A stretch of 64,000 nt of DNA from contig NZ_CP117880.1 of the NCBI RefSeq assembly GCF_028736175.1, positions 4,216,001 to 4,280,000 on the forward strand. The letters are read 5' to 3'. A model generated the notes under the pieces. That model searched no databases. It was not told the DNA's origin and saw only the letters and a program-made list of their open reading frames with translations. Of this stretch, positions 24,760 to 33,370 are shown one piece after another (the first letter of the stretch is position 1; each line of letters starts with the position of its first letter). The translations under genes were made by a program, and so were the position numbers. This DNA comes from Sphingobacterium oryzagri (GTDB lineage Bacteria > Bacteroidota > Bacteroidia > Sphingobacteriales > Sphingobacteriaceae).

Positions 24760-24825
24760 TTGCACTTTCTTCTAGAAATGCAATTTACCGCGAATATTCG
24801 CAGACAGTAACAACATTATTTATCT

Positions 24826-26184
24826 ATGTTTAAAAAAATATTAATAGCAAATAGAGGAGAAATAGCCCTTCGTATTATCCGTACGTGTCGTGAAATGGGT
24901 ATTAAAAGTGTCGCCGTTTATTCTACGGCAGACCGCGATAGCTTACATGTGCGTTTTGCTGATGAAGCGGTTTGTATCGGTCCTCCTGCCAGTAAAGATT
25001 CGTATTTAAACATCCACAATATTATTTCAGCGGCTGAATTAACCAACGCAGACGCCATTCACCCAGGATACGGATTCTTATCAGAAAACGCCAAGTTTTC
25101 TGCCATATGTGCAGAGTACGGCATCAAATTTATTGGTGCTACGGCAGACCAAATCGAGAAGATGGGCGACAAAGCGTCGGCTAAAGATACCATGAAAAAA
25201 GCAGGTGTCCCAACGGTTCCAGGATCGGCGGGTCTTATTCCTGATGTCAAAACAGGTATCAAGCTTGCAGGAGAAATTGGCTATCCGGTAATCATCAAAG
25301 CTACGGCTGGCGGTGGTGGCCGTGGTATGCGCATCATCTGGAAAGACGAAGAGTTTGAACCCAACTGGGATTCTGCTCGTCAGGAAGCTGCTGCTGCCTT
25401 TGGAAACGACGGCATTTATTTGGAAAAATTTGTGGAAGAACCACGTCACATCGAGATCCAGGTTATTGGTGATCAATATGGCAAAGTATGCCACCTTTCC
25501 GAGCGTGACTGTTCTATCCAACGCCGTCACCAAAAATTGGTGGAAGAAGCGCCTTCGCCATTCATTACGCCAGAACTGCGCGCTAAAATGGGTGAAGCAG
25601 CAATCAAAGGTGCGCAAGCCGTAAATTACGAAGGAGCAGGAACGATCGAATTTTTGGTGGATAAACACCGGAATTTCTACTTCATGGAAATGAATACGCG
25701 TATTCAGGTGGAGCACCCGGTAACCGAAGAGGTTATCAATTTTGACTTGATCAAAGAACAAATCAAAGTGGCCGCAGGTATTCCGATTTCAGGCAAAAGC
25801 TACGAGCCAACGATGCATGCTATCGAATGCCGTATAAATGCAGAAGATCCATTCAACAACTTCCGCCCGTCGCCCGGTAAAATCACGAATTTTCATTCAC
25901 CAGGTGGCCATGGCGTGCGTGTGGATACGCATGTTTATGCAGGTTACACGATTCCGCCAAACTACGATTCGATGATCGCAAAACTGATCACCGTAGCGCA
26001 AACACGTGAGGAAGCGATCAACACGATGGAACGCGCGCTTAGCGAGTTTGTTATCGAAGGTATCAAAACAACGATTCCGTTGCACATACGTCTGATGCGC
26101 GATCCGAACTTTAGAGCGGGTAACTTTACCACTAAATTCATGGAGACTTTCGATTTGACGGAATATCCTGAAGATGAAGTTTAA
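24826..26184 (+). CDS. accC: Acetyl-CoA carboxylase biotin carboxylase subunit (452 aa)
   Basis: ATP-dependent carboxylation of biotin on AccB. It starts MFKKILIANRGEIALRI, with an ATP-grasp Gly-rich loop KATAGGGGRGMRI near 159-171, CSIQRRHQKL near 230, and EMNTRIQVEHPVTEE near 288-302 with catalytic Glu and Arg residues. Length is canonical. A strong terminator follows. Confidence 0.97.
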   Translation: MFKKILIANRGEIALRIIRTCREMGIKSVAVYSTADRDSLHVRFADEAVCIGPPASKDSYLNIHNIISAAELTNADAIHPGYGFLSENAKFSAICAEYGIKFIGATADQIEKMGDKASAKDTMKKAGVPTVPGSAGLIPDVKTGIKLAGEIGYPVIIKATAGGGGRGMRIIWKDEEFEPNWDSARQEAAAAFGNDGIYLEKFVEEPRHIEIQVIGDQYGKVCHLSERDCSIQRRHQKLVEEAPSPFITPELRAKMGEAAIKGAQAVNYEGAGTIEFLVDKHRNFYFMEMNTRIQVEHPVTEEVINFDLIKEQIKVAAGIPISGKSYEPTMHAIECRINAEDPFNNFRPSPGKITNFHSPGGHGVRVDTHVYAGYTIPPNYDSMIAKLITVAQTREEAINTMERALSEFVIEGIKTTIPLHIRLMRDPNFRAGNFTTKFMETFDLTEYPEDEV

Positions 26185-26207
26185 TAAAATTTCCTTTACA
26201 TAGGCAT

Positions 26208-26243
26208 AAAATACCATTCTTATCAATAAGAATGGTATTTTTG
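26208..26243 (+). terminator. Strong terminator after accC; its end forms a TAnnTTTG box
   Basis: Near-perfect stem ATACCATTCTTAT with ATAAGAATGGTAT, with flanking A and T runs. The last bases, TATTTTTG (26236-26243), also fit the -7 consensus 26 bp before the tatC ATG, so one sequence may serve both roles. Confidence 0.85.
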
Positions 26244-26269
26244 TTTCTATCCGGATTTAAAAATTTACG

Positions 26270-27139
26270 ATGTCGAAGTCTAACGATCTAATTAAAGCAA
26301 TAAAAGATAAAGGGAAAAGCCTAGAAGCGGAAATGTCTTTCTTTGATCATCTTGAGGTACTCAGATGGCATATCATCCGCTCCGTCCTTGCGATAGCTGT
26401 ATTTGCTATCCTTTCTTTCTCGTTCTACGATTTCGTCTTCAACGAGGTTATCATGGGCCCAAAAAATCTAGATTTTTGGACCTATCGCATGATGTGTAAA
26501 GTGGGTGACTTGTTGAACCTGGAAGGGTTTTGCGTCCAAAAAATTCCTTTTAACATCATCAATACGGAGTTGGCAGGGCAGTTTATGCTCCAGATCAACT
26601 CCTGCTTGTTAATGGCGCTTGCGCTAGGTTTCCCCTACTTGCTTTTTGAAGTATGGCTTTTTGTAAAACCTGCACTAACTGATATTGAACGCCGATCAGC
26701 ACAAGGCTTCGTCGTCTACGCGTCACTACTTTTCATTTTGGGTGCTTTATTTGGCTATTATATTGTTGTTCCGCTATCGGTCAACTTTTTAGCCAACGTA
26801 TCGTTAAGCGAAGAGATCACTAACCAAATCACGATTGATTCTTATCTATCCACCATTGCCACGTTAACGTTGGGTTGTGGTATCGTGTTTTTATTGCCTA
26901 TTTTAGTCTTTATCTTGTCGAAAATAGGCTTAATGACGCCCGAATTTATGCGGGCCAGCAGACGCTACGCAACCGTTATTATTTTAATTATTGCAGCCGT
27001 TATCACCCCTACTGCAGATGTCATTACGCTACTTACCGTCAGTGCGCCGATGTTCCTACTCTATGAGTTAAGCATTATGGTATCGGCTAATGTGAAAAAG
27101 AAAAAGTTGCAAGCTGAAAAAGAATTTTACAAAAAATAA
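26270..27139 (+). CDS. tatC: Sec-independent protein translocase TatC (289 aa)
   Basis: Receptor subunit of the twin-arginine translocase in the inner membrane. Diagnostic are MSFFDHLEVLRWHIIRS (22-38), six hydrophobic helices, FPYLLFEVWLFVKPAL near 118-133, and the polar Glu/Pro-rich segments between helices. A longer first periplasmic loop is usual for Bacteroidota. The Tat-type signal peptide at 38830 is a possible client. tatA/B is not in the window. rpiB follows by 9 bp. Confidence 0.95.
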   Translation: MSKSNDLIKAIKDKGKSLEAEMSFFDHLEVLRWHIIRSVLAIAVFAILSFSFYDFVFNEVIMGPKNLDFWTYRMMCKVGDLLNLEGFCVQKIPFNIINTELAGQFMLQINSCLLMALALGFPYLLFEVWLFVKPALTDIERRSAQGFVVYASLLFILGALFGYYIVVPLSVNFLANVSLSEEITNQITIDSYLSTIATLTLGCGIVFLLPILVFILSKIGLMTPEFMRASRRYATVIILIIAAVITPTADVITLLTVSAPMFLLYELSIMVSANVKKKKLQAEKEFYKK

Positions 27140-27148
27140 CCAGATATC

Positions 27149-27586
27149 ATGTCAAAGAAAATAGCAATCGGGAGCGATCACGCTGGATTTGAATACAAAA
27201 CCGCCTTACTGGAGTTTTTAAAATCAGAAGGATACGAAGTTGCAGATTTCGGTCCGGCTACGGGCGACTCCGTCGACTATCCTGACTTTGCACACCCTGT
27301 CGCATCAAGTATAGAAGCGGCCGAAAATGAACTCGGTGTGTTGATTTGCGGAAGCGCAAACGGCGTAGCGATCACAGCAAATAAACACCAAGGCATACGG
27401 GCTGCCATCGCTTGGCAAAATGAAATTTCAGCCCTCGCACGGCAGCACAATAACGCGAATATTGTATGTATACCGGCACGCTTTATCGATATAGAGTTGG
27501 CGAAAAAGATTGTGAAAACATTTGTAACCACGGAGTTTGAAGGTGGCAGACATGCCACACGCGTAAACAAAATAGCCTGCGCCTAA
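27149..27586 (+). CDS. rpiB: Ribose-5-phosphate isomerase B (145 aa)
   Basis: Interconverts ribose-5-phosphate and ribulose-5-phosphate in the pentose phosphate pathway. Signature SDHAGFEYK (9-17) and the active-site Cys67 in LICGSANGVAI; HNNANIVCIPAR near 99 is also conserved. Its TAA stop overlaps the ATG of the next gene (TAATG), suggesting translational coupling. Confidence 0.95.
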   Translation: MSKKIAIGSDHAGFEYKTALLEFLKSEGYEVADFGPATGDSVDYPDFAHPVASSIEAAENELGVLICGSANGVAITANKHQGIRAAIAWQNEISALARQHNNANIVCIPARFIDIELAKKIVKTFVTTEFEGGRHATRVNKIACA

Positions 27587-29160
27587 TGTTAAGTAACATA
27601 CTAAAGCAGTGGTTTACGTCTGCCTTAATGGTATCGGTGCTCTACAGCTGTGCTGTTGCGCAAGATCCCGTTCAGGTAAAATACGCCAATCTACTGAATG
27701 AAGAATCAGCAAAAGAAAAGCTTACATTACTTGCTTCCAACGCTTTTGAAGGACGTGGAACGGGACAAAAAGGTGGCGAAAAAGCCGCTAAATATATCGC
27801 CGATCAATTTAAATCGCTTGGCCTACAAGCGCCTGTCAACGGCAGCTATTTCCAACCGCTGAAACTTATCCATTCTTCTTACGCCGTAAATAAATTTACG
27901 GTAGCTGGTAAGAGCTTTCAAAACGGAAAAGATTTCTATGTACAAGGGAACAACGCGCTTACCACATTTGCGAGTCAGGATATCGTATTCGTAGGTTACG
28001 GTATTCAAGACGCGAAACACAACGATCTTAACGGTATCGATATCCGCAACAAAATTGTGCTGGTTATCAATGAAGGTGAACCTATCGACGCACAAGGCAA
28101 CTCGATCATTACGGGTACCAAGCAGCTTTCTGCCTGGGCAACCGATCGCAACAAACGCCTACAGGCTTTATTGGCTAAAAATCCAAAACTGATCCTGGCA
28201 ACGAGTAGCGTCGTCGGCAATATGATTGAGCGCTTTGGCAACCGGCTCACTGCGGGACGTTACTTTCTGGATAATGGTGCAGAAAATGAAGACGATCAAG
28301 CACTGGCACCTGTCGTCAATATCACCGAAGCAGTTGCCAACGCGATACTTGCTAAAGAAAACACCAGCGTGGCAGAGCAGATGAAAAAACCACGTCATGC
28401 ACATGTGTCAACCGCATTGGAAGCCGAAATGGGCGTGAAAAGAGAACAACTCCAAGACCCAAATGTATTGGGACTCTTGGAAGGTACGGATCTTAAAGAT
28501 GAAATCGTGGTGCTGTCCGGACATTATGACCACGATGGGATAACGCCCGATGGAACAATCTTTCCCGGAGCAGATGATAATGGCTCGGGAACGGTAGGTG
28601 TGCTGGAATTAGCACGTGTGTTTTCTAAAGCAAAAAAAGACGGTAAAGGCCCGCGCAGAAGCATGCTCTTTATCGCATTTGCTGCGGAAGAAAAAGGCCT
28701 GCTCGGTTCAAAATTTTATTCGGAAAATCCGATAATTCCATTAGCTAATACGGTTACCTGTCTTAACATGGACATGATCGGTCGTATTGATGACAAACAC
28801 CTCAATGGCAACCATAACTATTTGCATATTATCGGTTCAGACAAATTGAGTTCAGAGTTGTTTGAAATCAATAAGCAAGCCAATGAGCGCTATACAAAAA
28901 TGGAACTGGATTATATGTATGACGATCCAAAAGATCCTATGCGGATTTATTACCGTTCCGATCAATATAATTTTGCGAAGCACAACATCCCGGTAACCTT
29001 TTATTTTTCAGGTTTGCATCCACATTATCATACGCCGGAAGATACCGTAGATAAGATCAATTTTCCGATGATGGTAAAACGCGAAAAACTAGTCTTCCAT
29101 GTGGCTTGGGAAGTTGCCAATCGTGACAAACGACTTGCTGTAGATAGCCATAAAGAGTAA
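27586..29160 (+). CDS. Secreted M28-family zinc peptidase with PA domain (524 aa)
   Basis: Aminopeptidase-type zinc enzyme exported to the periplasm. The N-terminal signal has a lipobox-like LYSC at about 19-22. The PA domain is at about 100-250, and the M28 catalytic domain follows with metal and catalytic residues in GHYDHDG, PGADDNGSG, FAAEEKGL, NMDMIGR and LHPHYHTPEDT. All expected ligands are present, so it is likely active. Substrates are unknown, probably peptides. Its start overlaps the rpiB stop. Confidence 0.9.
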   Translation: MLSNILKQWFTSALMVSVLYSCAVAQDPVQVKYANLLNEESAKEKLTLLASNAFEGRGTGQKGGEKAAKYIADQFKSLGLQAPVNGSYFQPLKLIHSSYAVNKFTVAGKSFQNGKDFYVQGNNALTTFASQDIVFVGYGIQDAKHNDLNGIDIRNKIVLVINEGEPIDAQGNSIITGTKQLSAWATDRNKRLQALLAKNPKLILATSSVVGNMIERFGNRLTAGRYFLDNGAENEDDQALAPVVNITEAVANAILAKENTSVAEQMKKPRHAHVSTALEAEMGVKREQLQDPNVLGLLEGTDLKDEIVVLSGHYDHDGITPDGTIFPGADDNGSGTVGVLELARVFSKAKKDGKGPRRSMLFIAFAAEEKGLLGSKFYSENPIIPLANTVTCLNMDMIGRIDDKHLNGNHNYLHIIGSDKLSSELFEINKQANERYTKMELDYMYDDPKDPMRIYYRSDQYNFAKHNIPVTFYFSGLHPHYHTPEDTVDKINFPMMVKREKLVFHVAWEVANRDKRLAVDSHKE

Positions 29161-29212
29161 TCGGCAACGATATTGATCGGCGACATATAGCTCAAATAAT
29201 GAGCCTGTTATT

Positions 29213-29243
29213 AAAATCCCATCTTGACCAGATGGGATTTTTT
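29213..29243 (+). terminator. Terminator after the M28 peptidase gene
   Basis: Stem AAAATCCCATCT with AGATGGGATTTT around a 5-base loop, then more T. Confidence 0.9.
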
Positions 29244-29325
29244 TGTTGCATATCTTCCTAAGTTGTGCGAAGCGTAGCGAACAATATTGCCCTGTAATTG
29301 TTTTAATGCATACAACAAGACAGTT

Positions 29326-30240
29326 ATGGCATTTGTAGATTATTACAAGGTATTGGGCATCGATAAAGGAGCTTCGGCGGATGATATCAAGAAAGCGTAC
29401 CGAAAACTCGCGCGCAAGTATCATCCGGATATGAATCCGAATGACGAGGCTGCAAAACAACGCTTTCAAGAGATCAATGAAGCAAACGAAGTATTGACCG
29501 ATCCGGAAAAGCGTAAAAAGTATGATCAATACGGCGAAAATTGGAAGCATGGGGAGGCTTACGAACAAGCGGCCCGCCAACAAAATAGCCAGCAATCAGG
29601 CGGCGCAGCTGGAAACCCTTTCGAAGGATTTGATTTTGGCTATACGGGCGATTACGATTCGGGCGAATTTTCGGATTTCTTTGGCCAAATGTTTGGCAAC
29701 AGGCGTGGTGGTGGCCGGCAGACAAAATTTAGAGGAAATGACTATAACGCGGTTTTAGAACTTACGCTTGAACAAGCTGCACATACGCATCAGCAGACGT
29801 TTACCGTAAATGGAAAAAACATCCGGATTACCATACCTGCCGGTGTGGAAAACGGACAAAAAATCAGGCTAAAAGGTCAGGGAGGTGAAGGCACACAAGG
29901 TGGTCCGCAAGGCGATCTGTTTATTCAATTTGATATCAAGCCCGATCCAGCCGTTCAACGTAAAGGCAACGATCTGTACAAAATACAAGAAGTAGATTTG
30001 TATACCATGCTGCTTGGCGGAGAAGTCGTCGTGGATAGCTTTGCCGGGAAGATAAAAATTAAGGTAAAACCGGAAACGCGAAATGGTACGCGCGTACGTC
30101 TGAAAGGAAAGGGTTTTCCGATTTACAAAAAAGAAGGCGAATTTGGCGATCTATACATCACCCTACAGGTTAGCCTACCCACCGATTTATCACAAGAGGA
30201 AAAAGACTTATTACAACAGCTTGCTGCATTAAGAACATAG
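29326..30240 (+). CDS. cbpA: CbpA-like DnaJ co-chaperone (304 aa)
   Basis: J-domain co-chaperone that stimulates DnaK. J domain at 2-68 with the HPD motif in RKYHPDMNP, then a Gly/Phe-rich linker (EGFDFGYTGDYDSGEF) and two C-terminal substrate-binding domains. The cysteine-rich zinc domain of true DnaJ is missing, as in CbpA. ATG 29326 is used; an upstream TTG extension carries no J-domain sequence. The modulator gene follows by 4 bp, which supports the cbpA assignment. Confidence 0.93.
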   Translation: MAFVDYYKVLGIDKGASADDIKKAYRKLARKYHPDMNPNDEAAKQRFQEINEANEVLTDPEKRKKYDQYGENWKHGEAYEQAARQQNSQQSGGAAGNPFEGFDFGYTGDYDSGEFSDFFGQMFGNRRGGGRQTKFRGNDYNAVLELTLEQAAHTHQQTFTVNGKNIRITIPAGVENGQKIRLKGQGGEGTQGGPQGDLFIQFDIKPDPAVQRKGNDLYKIQEVDLYTMLLGGEVVVDSFAGKIKIKVKPETRNGTRVRLKGKGFPIYKKEGEFGDLYITLQVSLPTDLSQEEKDLLQQLAALRT

Positions 30241-30244
30241 TATT

Positions 30245-30511
30245 ATGGAACGAACCTGGGTCAAAATATACGATGTATGTACGTCGCATCAAATCGAAGT
30301 TCAGTTTATTCGCGAACTATCAAATAACGGACTTATCGAGGTCATCACTGACCAAGAGATAGAGTTTATAGACGAAGAACAATTGTTGCTGCTCGAACAG
30401 TTTGCTTCCTGGCATTATGATCTGGAGTTAAATATGCAAGGCATTGAGGTGGCGAGGCATCTGCTACAAAAGATTGACCAACTGCAACGCGAGATTAACA
30501 GCTTGCGCTAG
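30245..30511 (+). CDS. cbpM: CbpM-like chaperone modulator (88 aa)
   Basis: Small MerR_2/CbpM-family protein that binds and inhibits the J domain of CbpA. The N-terminal part resembles a winged helix (VQFIRELSNNGLIEV), followed by a C-terminal coiled coil (HLLQKIDQLQREINSLR). The 4-bp spacing to cbpA and the matching family order make the assignment likely. Confidence 0.85.
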   Translation: MERTWVKIYDVCTSHQIEVQFIRELSNNGLIEVITDQEIEFIDEEQLLLLEQFASWHYDLELNMQGIEVARHLLQKIDQLQREINSLR

Positions 30512-30582
30512 CACATAGCGACAACATTACAGCTATGTACTAGCGCAAGGATGAGACAAGCCGTGTTTTTTCTCCTTGTCCG

Positions 30583-32187
30583 TTATTCTTTAATTCGCGT
30601 CAGGCGAACGTTGTCTACCTGTATTACACCATAGCCGGCATCGGAATATACCTGCGCGGTGAGCACCGCTAGATAAGCCACCTTGTCGCCTTCGAAAATA
30701 CCAGGAAGCCAAGCCCCGAATTTATGGACGAGATCTCCTGCGGGTTTTGCCACACCATCAAAACTTTCCTCCAAGACAACTAGCTTTTCAATAGCGCCGG
30801 TTGTTCCGATTTGAAATGCAACTTTAAACTCGCCTTTTTGCCGACTATCAATAAAGGCTTTTGGAAAGACATAATTTTCGCTAATAAATTTACGCCACTT
30901 TTCTATCCCACCTTTGGGCTCCGGCATGACATCTATTCGGTTATAATCTTTTATCACACGACCATTTTCATCTAATTTAAACATAACCACTCCCCTAGCC
31001 GCTACAGCATGACCCGCTGCATCTAAAGCAGGCTGCCAATTTGATTTTTGGATCAAGCGCACCGATTCTTCAAAAAAAGCCGTGCCTAACGTTCCTTCTG
31101 CCAGCTTAAAATCGCTCAATTCACCCAAGGTACTCACATGAAAAGTTACCGCCATAAATGGATCTTTATCCGCCGCAGTAAGCGGGCGCGGACTCACGAA
31201 CGCGCCTGCAAACATATTCATAAAATTCGCTCTACCAGCCTTAGGTTCAGGCCGTGTGGGCTGATTCATAACATTTGCCCCAGGTTTTTGCGCGGGCTGT
31301 AACGGCGCATCGCTGTTAACAAAAGTTCTTAACTCGGTTTGACGAATATCATTTTCAATGTATTGAACAATATTTTTTGCTTTGCTTGTGTTAAAAACAA
31401 GCGTTGAAATTGCCGCCAACAGCAATACAGGCGCAATTGACAAGTACAGATACTTCTGTCTTTTCGTTGATTTATTTTTAAATAACATAACTATCCTTTT
31501 TTTTAAAAGTGATTGATTAGAAAACGTTTGTAACAAGCTGGAGGCATCGGTTTGCATAGCCTGCGCAACCAACAAGCGTGCATAAGCTACTTTATCCATG
31601 GAAGCTTCGGCATCGGCAATACACTCGTGTTGGAATTTCAATTCTTTAAGATACAGGGACAAAATGGGATTAAACCAATTGAAAGCACGTACAAGTTCTA
31701 AAAAGATAGTATCGTACGTGTGCCCTTGCTGGGCGTGCACCCGTTCATGGTTGAACACCATATCAGCCCGCGCCGCACCTTCTTTAACCGCTATACGATT
31801 AAAAAAAGCATAACTAAAGTCTAAACGATTACGGCGAATCTGATAGAAAACATAACATAATCTTATCAGCATCCAGATTAACATAGCCAGTACACCTGTC
31901 CAATAAATAAAGGCAACAATCTCGCCCAGCTGAATCTGCGACTCAGGTAACGCAATGGAAACAACCGCTTCATCGATTGGAGGTAAATCGATCGTCGGTA
32001 TACGCTCGTCCATATAGATTTCGGAAGACAAATCAATGAATAGTCCAACGGGAATAATCAACGATGAGCTTACACTAAGCAATATATACAGACGGTTCCA
32101 CTGAAAGAATGTCAGCTTTCTGAAAAATGCTGTGTACATGATGTAACACAATAGCAGCGTGATGTTAACCAAAAATAAGTAAACCAT
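30583..32187 (-). CDS. M56-family (BlaR1/MecR1-type) metallopeptidase sensor (about 534 aa)
   Basis: Membrane protease of the BlaR1 family, expected to sense an envelope signal and lead to loss of the BlaI repressor. Helices lie at the N terminus (MVYLFLVNITLLLCYIMY), near 35, near 90-115 and near 265. The zinc motif NHERVHAQQGHTYD (HExxH) and a downstream HECIADAEA are intact. The periplasmic part ends in a TonB C-terminal-like fold (GGIEKWRKFISENYVFPKAF). The start at 32187 matches the paralogue at 35083; TTG 32217 is less likely. It has its own BlaI-type operator at 32277-32313. Confidence 0.88.
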   Translation of the reverse strand: MVYLFLVNITLLLCYIMYTAFFRKLTFFQWNRLYILLSVSSSLIIPVGLFIDLSSEIYMDERIPTIDLPPIDEAVVSIALPESQIQLGEIVAFIYWTGVLAMLIWMLIRLCYVFYQIRRNRLDFSYAFFNRIAVKEGAARADMVFNHERVHAQQGHTYDTIFLELVRAFNWFNPILSLYLKELKFQHECIADAEASMDKVAYARLLVAQAMQTDASSLLQTFSNQSLLKKRIVMLFKNKSTKRQKYLYLSIAPVLLLAAISTLVFNTSKAKNIVQYIENDIRQTELRTFVNSDAPLQPAQKPGANVMNQPTRPEPKAGRANFMNMFAGAFVSPRPLTAADKDPFMAVTFHVSTLGELSDFKLAEGTLGTAFFEESVRLIQKSNWQPALDAAGHAVAARGVVMFKLDENGRVIKDYNRIDVMPEPKGGIEKWRKFISENYVFPKAFIDSRQKGEFKVAFQIGTTGAIEKLVVLEESFDGVAKPAGDLVHKFGAWLPGIFEGDKVAYLAVLTAQVYSDAGYGVIQVDNVRLTRIKE

Positions 32188-32276
32188 AATCATCGGGTTT
32201 GAACCATATAAAATCAAAAATCAACAGCGGCATTGACCACCAGCTTTTATTTGTAATCGATTATCATATAAATATA

Positions 32277-32313
32277 AAACTAAAAAATTAGTTTTACAAC
32301 TATATTTTTAGTT
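32277..32313 (-). promoter_or_regulatory. BlaI-type double operator upstream of the M56 gene
   Basis: Dyad 1 is AAACTAA-AAAA-TTAGTTT (32277-32294). Dyad 2 is AACTA-TATTTT-TAGTT (32298-32313). The whole block is virtually identical to the one upstream of the BlaI gene (35538-35574), so both are probably bound by that repressor. The -7 position here reads TATATTTA, a weaker match than at the BlaI gene. Confidence 0.75.
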
Positions 32314-32442
32314 TTTATTCATCTATGGCTATTTACCGCATTGAAGAGCCAATGAAGCTAACGATAAAGTTTTCCGTTTTAACGAACGAACACCCCAACT
32401 CCTGCTGATCTATTGATTTACGACCTAAAATAACCCGCGTTG

Positions 32443-33264
32443 CTATTCAGCCACATGCAAGGTATCCACCGCCAACAGCTTGTGGTCTGCATCACGGTAT
32501 TCAATAGCGTAGCTATTCGGACATAAAGCAAGCGGTAGGCTGTCGGGATCATCTTTAGTTAGTAACTTGACGAATGATATACCGCGATGATCGTCATAGA
32601 GCGTAAACATTTTAAGGTAGATAATCTCCCTTTTCTTGTAGGCGTGCCGCCAAATCTTTATGCTGGCAGGGACTATTTTTTCTTCCGGGCAATCGCTCAC
32701 TTGCCAAAAGTTGCGAAACGGCGTAGCCTTCTGCAGTTCTCGTGCATTAATCTCTGCCAGATAATTCAACCGTTTAAATGGATCAAACGTATGCTTATCC
32801 TTATCGATATAATATACCATACTTATATGTTCGTTTTTCCCGTAAGGAATGAGCACATGTCGGATCACTAGAAAATCGTGTTCTATATCTTTGTACAAGT
32901 AAAAGCTATTTCTTTCCTTAAACTGCTGATAGCCGTGGGTCTTAAATTTTCGGCGTTTATGCTTAAGCACGGCCAAGTGGTAATTTAAAGAATTCATTGG
33001 CTTCGCCGTGAAAAAGACCTGCGCGCGACGTCCCCTTAATCCGATCAATTTGAAAATTTCGCGATCTTTCGGATAAAGGCTATCCATTCGTAGGCCGCGA
33101 TTACCGTCGTAAGCCAGGTAGTCCATATAGACCCAGATATTTAAATGCTGCGTTGGATTAAAGTACGCATCTACACCATCGATAAAATGCCCACCTTTAA
33201 CAAATGCATATTTTTTGCACGAAGCTAAGCTTAGGAAAACAAAAACCAGGATAAAAAAACGCAT
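32443..33264 (-). CDS. Lipoprotein of unknown function (273 aa)
   Basis: Signal peptide MRFFILVFVFLSLASC with lipobox LASC, then a 255-residue soluble domain rich in aromatic and basic residues (HLAVLKHKRRKFKTHGYQQF, NSFYLYKDIEHDFLVIRHVL). No family recognised. It follows the M56 gene at 33371-35083 on the same strand by 106 bp and may be read from the BlaI promoter. It lies between the two M56 genes, so a link to the same envelope signal is plausible but unproven. Confidence 0.75.
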   Translation of the reverse strand: MRFFILVFVFLSLASCKKYAFVKGGHFIDGVDAYFNPTQHLNIWVYMDYLAYDGNRGLRMDSLYPKDREIFKLIGLRGRRAQVFFTAKPMNSLNYHLAVLKHKRRKFKTHGYQQFKERNSFYLYKDIEHDFLVIRHVLIPYGKNEHISMVYYIDKDKHTFDPFKRLNYLAEINARELQKATPFRNFWQVSDCPEEKIVPASIKIWRHAYKKREIIYLKMFTLYDDHRGISFVKLLTKDDPDSLPLALCPNSYAIEYRDADHKLLAVDTLHVAE

Positions 33265-33370
33265 AAAAAAGAGTGTATAATTGTTGGCGCCGCAACCTAC
33301 GCTGCACCAACATCATAATAACGAGCTAATTTTGGTTTGGAAAAATTATTGAAAAAGGCTGCTTGAGCGA

